From: Lachnospiraceae bacterium Marseille-Q4251
Lineage (GTDB): Bacteria; Bacillota; Clostridia; Lachnospirales; Lachnospiraceae
Assembly: GCA_018223435.1 (NCBI GenBank)
Contig: JAGTTO010000001.1
Location: 1,674,001 to 1,738,000 of the forward strand
DNA: 64,000 nt
Direction: 5' to 3'
The position numbers and the translations under genes are program-made. Below are positions 34,300 to 46,318 of this stretch, piece after piece (position 1 is the stretch's first letter; each line of letters begins with the position of its first letter). The notes beneath the pieces are model-generated. The model had not been told where the DNA came from. It saw only the letters and a program-made list of their open reading frames with translations, and searched no databases.

Positions 34300-34752
34300 T
34301 TATTTTTTCTTCAGGTTCGCACTCCCAAAGCCCAGCGGCAAAATCTCTTTTAAGGTATAAATCTCATATTTTTCGGGGGTTCCGAGGAGGATCTCGAAGG
34401 TCCCGGGATCACAGAACTCCATCATGACCTGGCGGCAAATGCCGCAGGGGGCACAGATGTCGCAGTCCGGGCCTTTGACAGTTTCCGGGCCGCCCATGAT
34501 AGCGATGGCCTTAAAGTTCCGCTCTCCTTCATAGACTGCCTTGAAAAATGCAGTCCGCTCCGCGCAGACACTGGGACTGTAAGCCGCGTTCTCAATGTTG
34601 CAACCCTGGTAAACTTTTCCCTCTTTTGTTAAAAGGGCCGCTCCCACATGAAAATGGGAGTAGGGGGTGTAGGCGTGATCCCTGGCCTCCATGGCTCCCT
34701 TTAAAAGCTCTGCCGCCTGTTCCGGGGTGAGCACTGATTTTGCTTTATCCAT
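34300..34752 (-). CDS. cdd: Cytidine deaminase
   Basis: A 150-residue zinc enzyme of nucleoside salvage. The catalytic motifs are CAERTAFFKAV (Cys ligand and catalytic Glu) and CAPCGICRQVM (two Cys ligands). HVGAALLTKEGKVYQGCNIEN is the usual substrate region. GAAAGGTGGAA precedes ATG 34752. It starts 21 nt after the serine acetyltransferase gene and so may be cotranscribed. Confidence 0.93.
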   Translation of the reverse strand: MDKAKSVLTPEQAAELLKGAMEARDHAYTPYSHFHVGAALLTKEGKVYQGCNIENAAYSPSVCAERTAFFKAVYEGERNFKAIAIMGGPETVKGPDCDICAPCGICRQVMMEFCDPGTFEILLGTPEKYEIYTLKEILPLGFGSANLKKK

Positions 34753-34773
34753 AGGAAAATTCCACCTTTCTTT

Positions 34774-35733
34774 TTAGTCGGTCTCTTTCCGGTTGAAGAA
34801 GCCTTCCTGTCCAAGTTCTCCAACCTTTCCGGAACGATCCTTAAACTGAAGCTCCGGGTTCTTAATGCTGACCCTCATATTGGCGGGCACGGAAGAAGTG
34901 ATAAACGCGTTACTTCCAATGACGGCGCCCTGGCCGATGACGGTCTCCCCGCCTAAGATAGAAGCTCCGGAATAAACGGTCACATTGTCCTCCAGGGTCG
35001 GGTGACGCTTCGTATGGCGAAGGCTCTGGCCGCCGCGGGTGGAAAGCGCACCGAGGGTCACGCCCTGGTAGATCTTGACATTTTTTCCGATTTTCGTCGT
35101 CTCACCGACTACAACGCCGGTACCGTGGTCGATGAAGAAATATTCGCCAATCGTGGCACCCGGGTGGATATCTATACCGGTGAGGCCGTGGGCATACTCG
35201 GTCATCATACGTGGAATCAGAGGCACACCGAGAAGGAAGAGTTCGTGAGCCAGGCGGTTCACAAAGATCGCGTAGAGACCCGGGTAGGAAAGGATGATCT
35301 CATCCGTATTGTAGGCTGCCGGGTCGCCGTCGTAGCCTGCCTGGACGTCGGTCATCAGCACCTCCCGGACGGCCGGAATCCGGGCCAGGAACTGATTTAC
35401 CAGAGAAGCGGCCTCCTCCAGGGCTGCCTCGGGGCTTGCCGGCGGATTTTCTTCCCGGTGCTGCAGGGCACGGGCGGTCTGTTTCGTCAGGTTGTAGTGA
35501 ATGTCCTCGAGGATCTCTCCCACATGGTAGGACAGAGAATTCTGCTTGAGGTTTCTGGTCTCAAAATATCCCGGGAAAATGATCTTCCGGATATTCTCCA
35601 GGATCTCCAGAACGATGGCGCGGTTGATGCGGTTGGTAGAATCAATGTTCCGGATCAGCGGATATTTCTCATAGCTGTCCAGAATCCCTTCCACCAGACT
35701 GTTTAAGGGACGGTCTAAGATTTCCTTTTTCAT
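34774..35733 (-). CDS. cysE: Serine O-acetyltransferase (EpsC type)
   Basis: A 319-residue enzyme that makes O-acetylserine for cysteine synthesis. The N-terminal helical domain is longer than in enterobacterial CysE, typical of EpsC-type enzymes. The left-handed beta-helix is visible in IDIHPGATIGEYFFIDHGTGVVVGETTKIG and later hexapeptides, with catalytic Asp/His in DIHPGA and DHGTG. No cysK is adjacent. A terminator upstream isolates it from the two-component genes. Confidence 0.92.
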   Translation of the reverse strand: MKKEILDRPLNSLVEGILDSYEKYPLIRNIDSTNRINRAIVLEILENIRKIIFPGYFETRNLKQNSLSYHVGEILEDIHYNLTKQTARALQHREENPPASPEAALEEAASLVNQFLARIPAVREVLMTDVQAGYDGDPAAYNTDEIILSYPGLYAIFVNRLAHELFLLGVPLIPRMMTEYAHGLTGIDIHPGATIGEYFFIDHGTGVVVGETTKIGKNVKIYQGVTLGALSTRGGQSLRHTKRHPTLEDNVTVYSGASILGGETVIGQGAVIGSNAFITSSVPANMRVSIKNPELQFKDRSGKVGELGQEGFFNRKETD

Positions 35734-35768
35734 CGGGCGATTTACTCCTTTTCTTTGATTTATACGGG

Positions 35769-35800
35769 TAAAAAAACGCCGGATAGGAACTATCCAGCAT
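35769..35800 (-). terminator. Terminator between response regulator and cysE
   Basis: GCCGGATAG (35778-35786) pairs with CTATCCAGC (35790-35798), with U7 following on the minus strand. Confidence 0.8.
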
Positions 35801-35827
35801 ACATCGTTTCATCTTCTCTTATTATAT

Positions 35828-35866
35828 GAAAAAGAGCTGCTTTTCGCAACTCTTTTTCTTTTTGCT
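35828..35866. terminator. Terminator directly after the response-regulator gene
   Basis: GAAAAAGAGCTGC (35828-35840) pairs with GCAACTCTTTTTC (35846-35858) with one mismatch. Together with 35769-35800 it gives a double stop. Confidence 0.7.
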
Positions 35867-35870
35867 TTAT

Positions 35871-36560
35871 TCAGATCTTAAACCGATATCCCACGCCCCA
35901 GATCGTCTCGATGTACTGGGGTTTGGCGGTGTTTTTCTCGATCTTCTCGCGGATCTTCTTGATATGTACGGTGACGGTGGCGATATCTCCGACGGACTCC
36001 ATATCCCAGATCTCCCGGAAGAGCTCTTCCTTCGTAAATACATGGTTCGGATTTTCCGCAAGGAAGGTTAAGAGATCGAACTCCTTGGTCGTAAAGTTCT
36101 TCTCCCCGCCGTCTACCCAGACCCGGCGGGCGGTCTTGTCAATCTTGATGCCGCGGATCTCGATGATGTCATTTTTCTGGGCGTTGCTGCCTACCAGCCG
36201 GTCGTAGCGGGCCATATGGGCTTTTACTCGCGCCACCAGCTCGCTGGGGCTGAAGGGTTTTGTCATATAGTCGTCGGCTCCGAGGCCCAGGCCACGGATT
36301 TTGTCGATGTCGTCTTTTTTCGCGGAAACCATGATGATCGGCGTATTTTTATGATTGCGGATCTCCTTGCAGATCTCAAAACCATCCATCTCCGGCAGCA
36401 TCAGATCCAGGATAAAGAGATCGTAATCCGTCTCCAGTGCGCGTTTCAGTCCCACATCCCCCCGGTTCTCGATCTCCACCTCAAAGCCGCTGAGCTCCAG
36501 ATAGTCTTTTTCCAGGTCTGCAATGGCCTCTTCATCCTCGATAATCAATATTTTACTCAT
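35871..36560 (-). CDS. OmpR-family response regulator
   Basis: A 229-residue regulator with receiver motifs IEDEE, phospho-acceptor Asp52 in FILDLMLP, IIMVSAKKDD and MTKPFSPSELVAR, and a C-terminal winged helix with FTTKEFDLLTFLAENPNHVFTKEELFREIW and VTVHIKKIREKIE. Its ATG overlaps the last 8 nt of the kinase gene, and its CAGGAGG ribosome site lies inside the kinase end. The kinase-first gene order is less common than the reverse. Confidence 0.92.
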   Translation of the reverse strand: MSKILIIEDEEAIADLEKDYLELSGFEVEIENRGDVGLKRALETDYDLFILDLMLPEMDGFEICKEIRNHKNTPIIMVSAKKDDIDKIRGLGLGADDYMTKPFSPSELVARVKAHMARYDRLVGSNAQKNDIIEIRGIKIDKTARRVWVDGGEKNFTTKEFDLLTFLAENPNHVFTKEELFREIWDMESVGDIATVTVHIKKIREKIEKNTAKPQYIETIWGVGYRFKI

Positions 36561-38046
36561 TTATTATAGGCACCTCCTGATATTTTCTAAGTACAAAATA
36601 CATCACAGTTCCAGCTCCGAGCTTGCTGTTGGCCCAGATCTTTCCGCCGTGGTCCTCGATGATCTTTTTTACAATGGAAAGACCGATGCCGCTGCCTCCC
36701 TTGGAAGAGTTCCGGGAGGAATCTGTCCGGTAGAAACGGTCGAAAATGTTCGGCAGATCCTTGGCGGCGATGCCTTTTCCGTTGTCCTCGATCTCCACCT
36801 GGATGAAGTCGCCCACATCCCGCACCCGGATGCTGATATAGCCCTTCTGCTTGTCCAGATATTTGATTGAGTTGCTGATGATGTTGTTGATGACACGCTT
36901 GATCTGCTCCGCATCGGCGATGACCAGCGTATCCTTGTCCACATAATTAAAATAGGAAAGCTCAATGTTTTTCGACTCCAGCTCCAGTCCCACATCCTCC
37001 ACACAGTCGTCAAAATAGTCGGAAACATTGATCTTGGCGAAATTGTAGGGAATCCGGTTCGTGTCGATCTTGGAGTAAAAGGTCAGCTCATTGATGAGCC
37101 GGTCCATATCGTTGGCTTTGTTATAGACGGTCCTTATGTATTTGTCCATTTTCTCCGGCGTATCCGCCACGCCATCCATGATGCCCTCCACATAGCCCTT
37201 GATAGCTGTGATGGGGGTCTTCAAATCATGGGAAATATTGCTGATGAGCTCTTTGTTTTCCTTGTCGTAGGCTTCCTTTTCCGCATTGGAATCCCGAAGG
37301 CGCTGGCGCATCTCCTCGAAATCCCGGCAAAGGCCGCTGAACTCATCCTTGCCCTCCACCTTCAGCTCAAAATCCAGATCGCCGTCCTTGATATGCTGGG
37401 TGGCCTCCCGAAGCTTCTGCAGGGGAGTGTTGATGCCCCGGTAAATCCAGGCCGACAAAAGCGCTCCTGTCAGCACCAGGATCATCAGAATGGCAATCAG
37501 CATATCCCACACCAGCTTCTTCAGCTCCGGCATTGTATTGCTCACGGAGGTGATGATAAAGGCACTTCCCTGATCCCCATCGGAAAAGATCATATCTACC
37601 TGTTTCACATAGGCCTGCACGTCCTGAGCAATGTAGGTTCCGTCCGCCTTGTAAACGGAGGCCCCGTAAGAGGGAAGCTCCCGGAAAAGTCTCAGGTTCG
37701 CATCGCTGGCTCCGGAATAATAAAGGCTCTTGCCTTTTCGCACGATCAGATAGGAGGACTTGTCCTGCAGTTCCGCGTTCAGCGTATCGAGATAGGTAGT
37801 ATCGAGATAGGCGTCCGCATTCTCCTCCGCCTTGATCGACATCTCATCGAAAACGTCCTCTGTCGCTTCATTGAGCATCTGCAGGGTATTCGCCAGACTT
37901 TCATAACTGATATCTGTAATTCCCAGCTTCGCTTTCAGCGCATTAACCTGTATATGGCTGAAACCGGCGAAGGCGAGCAGGGCCAGTATCAGCGGAACGC
38001 AGGCAATCACGAAAAAAGCGGTTATCAGTCTTGTTTTCAGCTTCAT
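36553..38046 (-). CDS. Sensor histidine kinase
   Basis: A 497-residue kinase. An N-terminal helix (LITAFFVIACVPLILALLAFAGF) and a second one (LVWDMLIAILMILVLTGALLSAW) bracket an extracellular domain. HAMP linker (NTPLQKLREATQHIKDGDLD), H-box SNISHDLKTPITAIKGYVEG, N-box QIKRVINNIISNSIKYL and G-boxes DNGKGIAAKDLPNIFDRFYR and GSGIGLSIVKKIIEDHGG are complete. ATG 38046 follows GAAAGGGGCAG and is preferred over 38076. It pairs with the overlapping regulator. Confidence 0.92.
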   Translation of the reverse strand: MKLKTRLITAFFVIACVPLILALLAFAGFSHIQVNALKAKLGITDISYESLANTLQMLNEATEDVFDEMSIKAEENADAYLDTTYLDTLNAELQDKSSYLIVRKGKSLYYSGASDANLRLFRELPSYGASVYKADGTYIAQDVQAYVKQVDMIFSDGDQGSAFIITSVSNTMPELKKLVWDMLIAILMILVLTGALLSAWIYRGINTPLQKLREATQHIKDGDLDFELKVEGKDEFSGLCRDFEEMRQRLRDSNAEKEAYDKENKELISNISHDLKTPITAIKGYVEGIMDGVADTPEKMDKYIRTVYNKANDMDRLINELTFYSKIDTNRIPYNFAKINVSDYFDDCVEDVGLELESKNIELSYFNYVDKDTLVIADAEQIKRVINNIISNSIKYLDKQKGYISIRVRDVGDFIQVEIEDNGKGIAAKDLPNIFDRFYRTDSSRNSSKGGSGIGLSIVKKIIEDHGGKIWANSKLGAGTVMYFVLRKYQEVPIINE

Positions 38047-38252
38047 GATTCTGCCCCTTTCCAGTCTGTTATTCACTTTATTGCTTATTTTAACATACCT
38101 CCGCTTTCATTTCATCTAAACAAAAGGGCGGAAATATGAAATTTTTCTAAAAACTTGTTTTGACCCGGCTCCCTTCCTGTGATACACCGAGAAAGAGGGG
38201 GAGTTTCTCATGAAAAAACGGATAAAAAAACACTTTGACTTTGATGCCCGTC

Positions 38253-38336
38253 ATGAACGAACACCTGGCCAAGCCGCTGGATTCCGGCCAGCTCATCGAA
38301 AAACTGAAATTATACGCTTCCAGAAAACAGGTATAA
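38253..38336 (+). pseudogene. Remnant of a receiver-domain (hybrid kinase) 3' end
   Basis: Reading from ATG 38253 gives 27 codons, MNEHLAKPLDSGQLIEKLKL and then YASRKQV, ended by TAA. This is the typical last helix and Lys-Pro motif of a receiver domain at the end of hybrid kinases (compare [16 protein letters not shown] in the 50767-54957 protein). The rest of the gene is gone. Just upstream, ATG 38210 has a GAGGGGGAG ribosome site but reads in a different frame, so the locus looks like a deletion scar joining a gene start to this tail. Confidence 0.6.
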
Positions 38337-38383
38337 AAATAACCGCCGTGAGCTTTGATAAACAACTCACGGCGGTATTTTTA
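38334..38383. terminator. Terminator after lacZ
   Basis: ACCGCCGTGAG (38342-38352) pairs exactly with CTCACGGCGGT (38366-38376), with T-rich sequence on both sides. Confidence 0.88.
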
Positions 38384-38400
38384 TGTTTTCACTGTACTGA

Positions 38401-41367
<2,967 letters not shown>

Positions 41368-42570
41368 TTATTTTCTCTTGATCCACATGCCGTTGGTGAA
41401 ATCGGGAATTGCCACCGGCTGTCCGCCGAGAGCGATGGACTGCTCTGCCAGAGCGGAAATGCTCATCCAGGCTGCCAGGTCATAAACGTCGATGGGCACA
41501 TCGGTCTGATCCTGTACGCTCTTGATGAAGTCGCAGAATACCAGCCAGTCCATGCCGCCGTGACCTTCCTTGACGCCCTCTTCCATGTATTTTTTCCATA
41601 CGGGGTGATCGTATTTCTCACGGTATTCTTCCACATTGCCCCAGTGCTTTTTCCACTCGAAATGATCTTTTGCGTGCTCCTCGCCGTCGATGAAGAGGGA
41701 CTGGTTGTCCTCGAAATACATACCCTTGGTTCCCTGTACGGTGAAGCCTCTGGAGTAGTATCTCGGGAGGGTGGTGTCCAGAGTCAGAAGAATGGTCTCG
41801 CCGTTGGCACAGGTAATGATGGTGTTTACCACGTCGCCCTGATGGAACTCGGTGTTCATCAGCACTTCGTCGTCTGCCTTGTTGTTTTTGATGTATTCCT
41901 TCAGGCCTGCTGCCTTGGAAGCCATGGAGGTCAGGGTCAGCATGCGGTTTCCGCGGTTGATGTGGAGAACTTTTGCGATGGGTCCCAGCTCATGGGTCGG
42001 ATAGTTCTCGGTATTTCTGTGGATATAGTTGTCCAGACGGTAATGACGGTTCTCTCTTCCGAAAGCAACCTCGTCGCGGAGGTCGTGCTTATAGCCGCCC
42101 TCGCAGTGAACGATGGTTCCGAGAACGCCCTGCTCTGCCATGTTGGAAACCATCATCTCGTCACGGCCGTAGACGCAGTTCTCCATCAGCATCACCGGCA
42201 CATGGGTCCGCTCGTAGGCCTCAACGATCTTCCAGCACTCCTGTACGCTGTAGGCGCCGCCGACCTCACAGCCCACATATTTTCCGGCTTCCATCGCCTC
42301 GATGGCGATGTTCAGATGATTCTCCCAGGAAGTGCAGAGGATCACAGCGTCCACCTCAGGCATTGCAAGAATCTCTTTATAATTCTGTGTGGTCAGCGGA
42401 CGGGGACGGCCTGCTTCCTCGACGGCCTTGGCTGCTTCCTGGCAGCGATCCTCATAGACATCGCAGACAGCTGCAAACTCCACATCCTCATGATGCACAA
42501 AAACCAGTTTCAAAAGGCCCATGCCACGGCCTCCGAGACCGATCAGACCTAATTTTACTTTTTTTCCCAT
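41368..42570 (-). CDS. Gfo/Idh/MocA-family enzyme resembling GH109 alpha-N-acetylgalactosaminidase
   Basis: A 400-residue NAD-binding protein. The N-terminal Rossmann motif is GLIGLGGRGMG. The C-terminal half resembles GH109 rather than ordinary dehydrogenases: MLMENCVYGRDEMMVSNM, VHCEGGYKHDLRD, NYPTHELGPIAKVLHINRG (His193 at the position of the GH109 catalytic His), GHGGMDW and VYDLAAWMSISALAE with IPDFTNGMW at the end. GH109 enzymes use bound NAD to remove alpha-GalNAc, for example from blood-group A. Its place between a GH110-like gene and lacZ supports this, but a plain oxidoreductase remains possible. No signal peptide. Confidence 0.75.
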   Translation of the reverse strand: MGKKVKLGLIGLGGRGMGLLKLVFVHHEDVEFAAVCDVYEDRCQEAAKAVEEAGRPRPLTTQNYKEILAMPEVDAVILCTSWENHLNIAIEAMEAGKYVGCEVGGAYSVQECWKIVEAYERTHVPVMLMENCVYGRDEMMVSNMAEQGVLGTIVHCEGGYKHDLRDEVAFGRENRHYRLDNYIHRNTENYPTHELGPIAKVLHINRGNRMLTLTSMASKAAGLKEYIKNNKADDEVLMNTEFHQGDVVNTIITCANGETILLTLDTTLPRYYSRGFTVQGTKGMYFEDNQSLFIDGEEHAKDHFEWKKHWGNVEEYREKYDHPVWKKYMEEGVKEGHGGMDWLVFCDFIKSVQDQTDVPIDVYDLAAWMSISALAEQSIALGGQPVAIPDFTNGMWIKRK

Positions 42571-42610
42571 GATAAGTCCTCCTCTTTTCAGTCGGTTATG
42601 ACGCTATCGT

Positions 42611-42640
42611 ATCATACCTTTTTTACAAAAAAAATGTCAC
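42611..42640 (-). promoter_or_regulatory. Internal promoter for the GH109-like/lacZ pair
   Basis: Minus strand: -35 GTGACA (42640-42635), 18-nt A/T-rich spacer, -10 TATGAT (42616-42611). It lies in the 101-nt gap after the GH110-like gene and could allow separate expression. Confidence 0.5.
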
Positions 42641-42671
42641 AATAAGCATATTTTTTATAACATCGGACAGG

Positions 42672-44345
42672 TTATTTGTTCCGGTATTCCCCCACGTCCT
42701 GAAGCTTCACCCAGGTCTCTTCGCTGCCCGGGGCGGTGACTTTGTTTTCGGCAAAAACGACAGTCTGGACATTTTTCACATTGAGAAGTTCCCCGTCTGC
42801 ACTAGTAAATTCGTTGTCCCGGATCTCCAGATACTGATGGAGCTTCTGATCTTTTTCCACTTCCCGCACTGGCGTATCCACCTGGATCACACCCTGGCCC
42901 CAGCATTTCACATGGTCGCAGTCGTCAAAGCGGTTGTTTTCCACAACGATATGCTTCGTGGCTCCTGACTCAAACCAGTCTGCCGCATCTCCGGAAATTA
43001 AAACCGCTGTTCCTGAGGTATGGAAGTAATTGTTCTTCACCACTACATTTCCGGCACTGGTGAGCAGGAAGCCTCTGGCCCGGTTGTTCTGCACGATACA
43101 ACCCTCAATGAGCACATTCGGCACATAGCTGACATTCTCGATGCTGTCTTTTTCCTTGATACCCTCCGGAAGTTTTTCTGCAAATTTCACATAAGTGAAA
43201 TCTTTGTTCAGAGTGATGATCTCCTCCGTCCGGCTCTCGCCCATGGAAAGAAGGGATTCATAGCGGACAAAGGAGAAGTGGTCTCCGCTTTTACCCACAG
43301 GCACACCCTTCTGCTGATGATGAACCAGTTCCACCAGAAGTTCCTTTTCGCTCAAAACTTTTTTCACCTGGGCATAAATGCCGTGGATATTCACGGCGTC
43401 ATCCAGTTGGCGCTCAAAGAGGCAGTCCTTGATGTGGATGAGTCCCCGGCAATAAACAAAGTGGGTGGCATCCGCAGCCAAGGAGAACCAGTGGCCGCTT
43501 CCCGCCTTTCCGGTAACCTGTACCCGGTCCAGGGTGACGTTTTCTGTAAACTGAGCCGTCACGCCCATACCGGCACAGTGATAGATCTTCACATCACGGA
43601 AGGTAACGTCTTTGCTGGAGGTCACATAGGTGGCCGGATAGTTTCTCGGATGATGCCGGAGAACAATAATATGGCCCGGTGTGTAACCATCAAAGGATTT
43701 CATGTCACCTGCTCCGTCCAGAGTCACTTCCACCAGTCCCTCCTCCAGCTCTTTCCAGTTTCCATAGTTGGAATCCGGCCGGATATCAAAGCCCATCTCA
43801 TAAGGTCCTTCCGATGGCTCGCCCTTTTCCGGATCCACTTCCATCCAGAAGGGAATCTCCTCACAGAAATTTTCCCCGGTGAAAAAAATCCGCTGATGAG
43901 CTACATAATAAGGAAAGCGCTCTTTATCAATGCGAAGCTGCATGGACGGGCCATTGACGGAGACAATGCTTCCCTCGGAGTAAGCCGGGCGCTCGTAATT
44001 GATGGAAAAGCCCTCCAGGATAATATCCTCGCTGTGCTCGAAGTAAAAAGCCAGAAGCTCCGTATGAAAAATGAAGTCACTGTTTTTTCCTCGTACTGTC
44101 AGATGAGCACAGTCCGTAAGATCGAAGGCGATCCGCTTGATGGTATCCTCATCATGGTTGGAAATGCATAAGGTTCGTTCAAAAGCATAATCCGGATAGA
44201 AATGATAAGTTCCTTCTTCAAAAAGGATCTCCGCCGGTTCTTCGTTTTTCCGGCACTCCTCCAGGATTCCCCGCAGGCGCAGCATATTCATCTGGTCTTT
44301 TTCTCCGGAAAGGATTCCATAGTCTCTTACATGAAATGTTTTCAT
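42672..44345 (-). CDS. Parallel beta-helix protein resembling GH110 alpha-1,3-galactosidase
   Basis: A 557-residue right-handed beta-helix protein. Repeating segments of the form HLTVRGKNSDF, VTFRDVKIYHC, VTLDRVQVTG, HIKDCLFERQLDDAVNIHGIY, VLIEGCIVQNNRARG and VVVKNNYFHTSG build the helix. The ADATHF...GLIHIKDCLF...DD(315-316)AVNIHG(319-322)IY block matches the pattern of GH110 enzymes, which remove the alpha-1,3-galactose of blood-group B. No signal peptide is present, unlike the secreted Bacteroides enzymes. A polysaccharide lyase or other beta-helix hydrolase is the alternative. It follows the ABC permease genes. Confidence 0.7.
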   Translation of the reverse strand: MKTFHVRDYGILSGEKDQMNMLRLRGILEECRKNEEPAEILFEEGTYHFYPDYAFERTLCISNHDEDTIKRIAFDLTDCAHLTVRGKNSDFIFHTELLAFYFEHSEDIILEGFSINYERPAYSEGSIVSVNGPSMQLRIDKERFPYYVAHQRIFFTGENFCEEIPFWMEVDPEKGEPSEGPYEMGFDIRPDSNYGNWKELEEGLVEVTLDGAGDMKSFDGYTPGHIIVLRHHPRNYPATYVTSSKDVTFRDVKIYHCAGMGVTAQFTENVTLDRVQVTGKAGSGHWFSLAADATHFVYCRGLIHIKDCLFERQLDDAVNIHGIYAQVKKVLSEKELLVELVHHQQKGVPVGKSGDHFSFVRYESLLSMGESRTEEIITLNKDFTYVKFAEKLPEGIKEKDSIENVSYVPNVLIEGCIVQNNRARGFLLTSAGNVVVKNNYFHTSGTAVLISGDAADWFESGATKHIVVENNRFDDCDHVKCWGQGVIQVDTPVREVEKDQKLHQYLEIRDNEFTSADGELLNVKNVQTVVFAENKVTAPGSEETWVKLQDVGEYRNK

Positions 44346-44378
44346 AGTCGTTTTCCTTTCTTTTTTCCATTGTAGTCA

Positions 44379-44406
44379 AATACCCCGCTGCATGCAACGG
44401 GGTATT
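44379..44406 (-). terminator. Hairpin after the permease gene
   Basis: AATACCCCG (44379-44387) pairs exactly with CGGGGTATT (44398-44406). There is no proper U-run, so it may act as partial terminator or 3'-end protector between transporter and glycosidase genes. Confidence 0.5.
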
Positions 44407-44416
44407 CTGATTCTTT

Positions 44417-45343
44417 TTATTCTTTTACGGAACCTACCAGCACACCTTTCACGAAATATTTCTGAAGGAAAGGATACACCAGAAGGATCGGCACGGTAGT
44501 TACGATGATGGTGGCGTATTTAATGATCTCCTGCAGAAGCACGGAATCTGCGGTAACGCCTACGCTGCTGGAGAGCAGAGCGTCCATATCCTCCTGTTTC
44601 ACCAGAAGCTCCCGAAGGAACATCTGTAAGGGATAGAGATCTCTTCTCTTCTGAAGGTAAACCAGAGCGTTGTACCACTCACCCCATTTTCCTACGGCGT
44701 AGAAAAGGGTGATGGTGGCCAGAGCCGCCTTGGAAAGGGGCAGGGTGATCTTCGTCAGCATCGTAAAATGGTTCGCTCCGTCGAGAGCCGCCGACTCATA
44801 AAGGCTCTCGGGCACGGACTCAAATGAGGTTCGAAGAACAATCATATTGTAAACACTGAGCATTCCGGGTACGATCATGGCCCATATGGTATTGGTCAAG
44901 CCCAGTTTCTGGACGACCAGAAAGGTAGGAACCATACCGCCACTGAAGAACATTGTGAAAATGATAAACAGCATGATGGGTTTCTTTAAGAGAAATCCCT
45001 TTCTGGACAGCGGGTAAGCGCCCAGGATCGTGATGCCCATACTGCAAGCCGTTCCGACTACCACATAAAAGATCGTATTCCGGAAACCCAGCCAGATATT
45101 TGCCGAATTCAGTACTGCCTCATAGCCTCTGGTGGAAAAGCCTGCGGGCTTCCAGAGAAGCCCCGTCACTTTTCCAAATTCCACCGGATCACTCAAGGAG
45201 GCGAACAGTACATACAGAAGGGGATAAAGCGTAATCAGCATCAGAAGGACCATGAAGCAGTTATTTACCACCCGGAAGATTTTCTCTCCCCGGCCCACGA
45301 TCATGCGTCCGCTCTCCTCCATTTCTTTGTTTTTTCTTCTCAT
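44417..45343 (-). CDS. Sugar ABC transporter permease (CUT1, LplC/MalG-like)
   Basis: A 308-residue permease with six predicted membrane helices. The EAA loop that contacts the ATPase is ESLYESAALDGANHFTMLTKITLPLSKAA. The family is the polysaccharide/oligosaccharide CUT1 group. No ATPase gene is in the cluster; such systems often share one MsmK-type ATPase encoded elsewhere. It starts 15 nt after the other permease gene. Confidence 0.92.
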   Translation of the reverse strand: MRRKNKEMEESGRMIVGRGEKIFRVVNNCFMVLLMLITLYPLLYVLFASLSDPVEFGKVTGLLWKPAGFSTRGYEAVLNSANIWLGFRNTIFYVVVGTACSMGITILGAYPLSRKGFLLKKPIMLFIIFTMFFSGGMVPTFLVVQKLGLTNTIWAMIVPGMLSVYNMIVLRTSFESVPESLYESAALDGANHFTMLTKITLPLSKAALATITLFYAVGKWGEWYNALVYLQKRRDLYPLQMFLRELLVKQEDMDALLSSSVGVTADSVLLQEIIKYATIIVTTVPILLVYPFLQKYFVKGVLVGSVKE

Positions 45344-45358
45344 TGTAAGCTCCTCCTT

Positions 45359-46297
45359 TTACCAGAGACTGTTTCCGTTCACCTTCTGACTCAGCTTGTT
45401 GGCTCCTGTCAGAAGGATCAGGTTGATCACGGAATTGAAAAGCCCAACCGCCGTGGAATAGCTGTAGTTCATCTCCTCGAAACCTTTGCGGTATACGAAG
45501 GTGGAAATGATATCGGAGGTCTCGTATGTAACCGGTGACTGGATCAGGAAGGCTTTCTCCCAGCCAATGTTCATCAGACCGCCCACAGCCATAATAAACA
45601 TGATGATGATGATCGGCAGCATACCCGGAAGGGTTACATGCCAGATCTGTTTCAGCTTGTTCGCTCCATCGATACGGGCTGCCTCATAGAGCTGCGGGTT
45701 GATGCCGGTAATGGCCGCCAGGTAGACGATGGAACCCCAGCCGAAGCTCTGCCAGATATCGGAGATGATGTAGATTGCCCGGAAACAGTGCGGATCCGCG
45801 ATCAGGCTTCCCTGATGTCCCGTGAGGGAATTGACAATCTGTGTGATAAAACCATCGCTGTTGGTGAACACCAGTATTAAACTGGCAATCACCACAGTGG
45901 TGATAAAGTGGGGCAGATAAGTAATGGTCTGAACCACTTTTTTGAAACGCATGTTTACGACTTCATTTAAGAGAATCGCAAAGATAATCGGAGCGCTGAA
46001 GCCGAAGAGAAGATTCAATCCACTGATCATCAGTGTGTTCTTCAGCGTCCTCCCGAAGAATACGGAGCCTACAAACTCTTTGAAGTATTTAAGACCTACC
46101 CAGTCACTTCCCAAGATACCAAGTCTCGGTTTAAAGTTTTTGAATGCGATGATAACTCCGTACATCGGGGCGTAACAGAAGATGATCAGATAGATCAGTA
46201 CCGGCAATAGCATCACATACAACAGCCAGTTCTTCTGAAAATCTGTTTTAAGTCTCTGAGAAAGCGGTTCTGCTTTCTTTTTCCGACTGGATTTCAT
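45359..46297 (-). CDS. Sugar ABC transporter permease (CUT1, LplB/MalF-like)
   Basis: A 312-residue permease with about six membrane helices. The EAA loop is PQLYEAARIDGANKLKQIWHVTLPGMLP. N-terminal LLYVMLLPVLIYLIIFCYAPMYG and KNFKPRLGILGSDWVGLKYFKEF are characteristic of the LplB subgroup. It lies 21 nt after the solute-binding protein gene and forms the import complex with it and the next permease. Confidence 0.92.
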   Translation of the reverse strand: MKSSRKKKAEPLSQRLKTDFQKNWLLYVMLLPVLIYLIIFCYAPMYGVIIAFKNFKPRLGILGSDWVGLKYFKEFVGSVFFGRTLKNTLMISGLNLLFGFSAPIIFAILLNEVVNMRFKKVVQTITYLPHFITTVVIASLILVFTNSDGFITQIVNSLTGHQGSLIADPHCFRAIYIISDIWQSFGWGSIVYLAAITGINPQLYEAARIDGANKLKQIWHVTLPGMLPIIIIMFIMAVGGLMNIGWEKAFLIQSPVTYETSDIISTFVYRKGFEEMNYSYSTAVGLFNSVINLILLTGANKLSQKVNGNSLW

Positions 46298-46318
46298 GAC
46301 ATCAGCGCCCCCTTTTTC

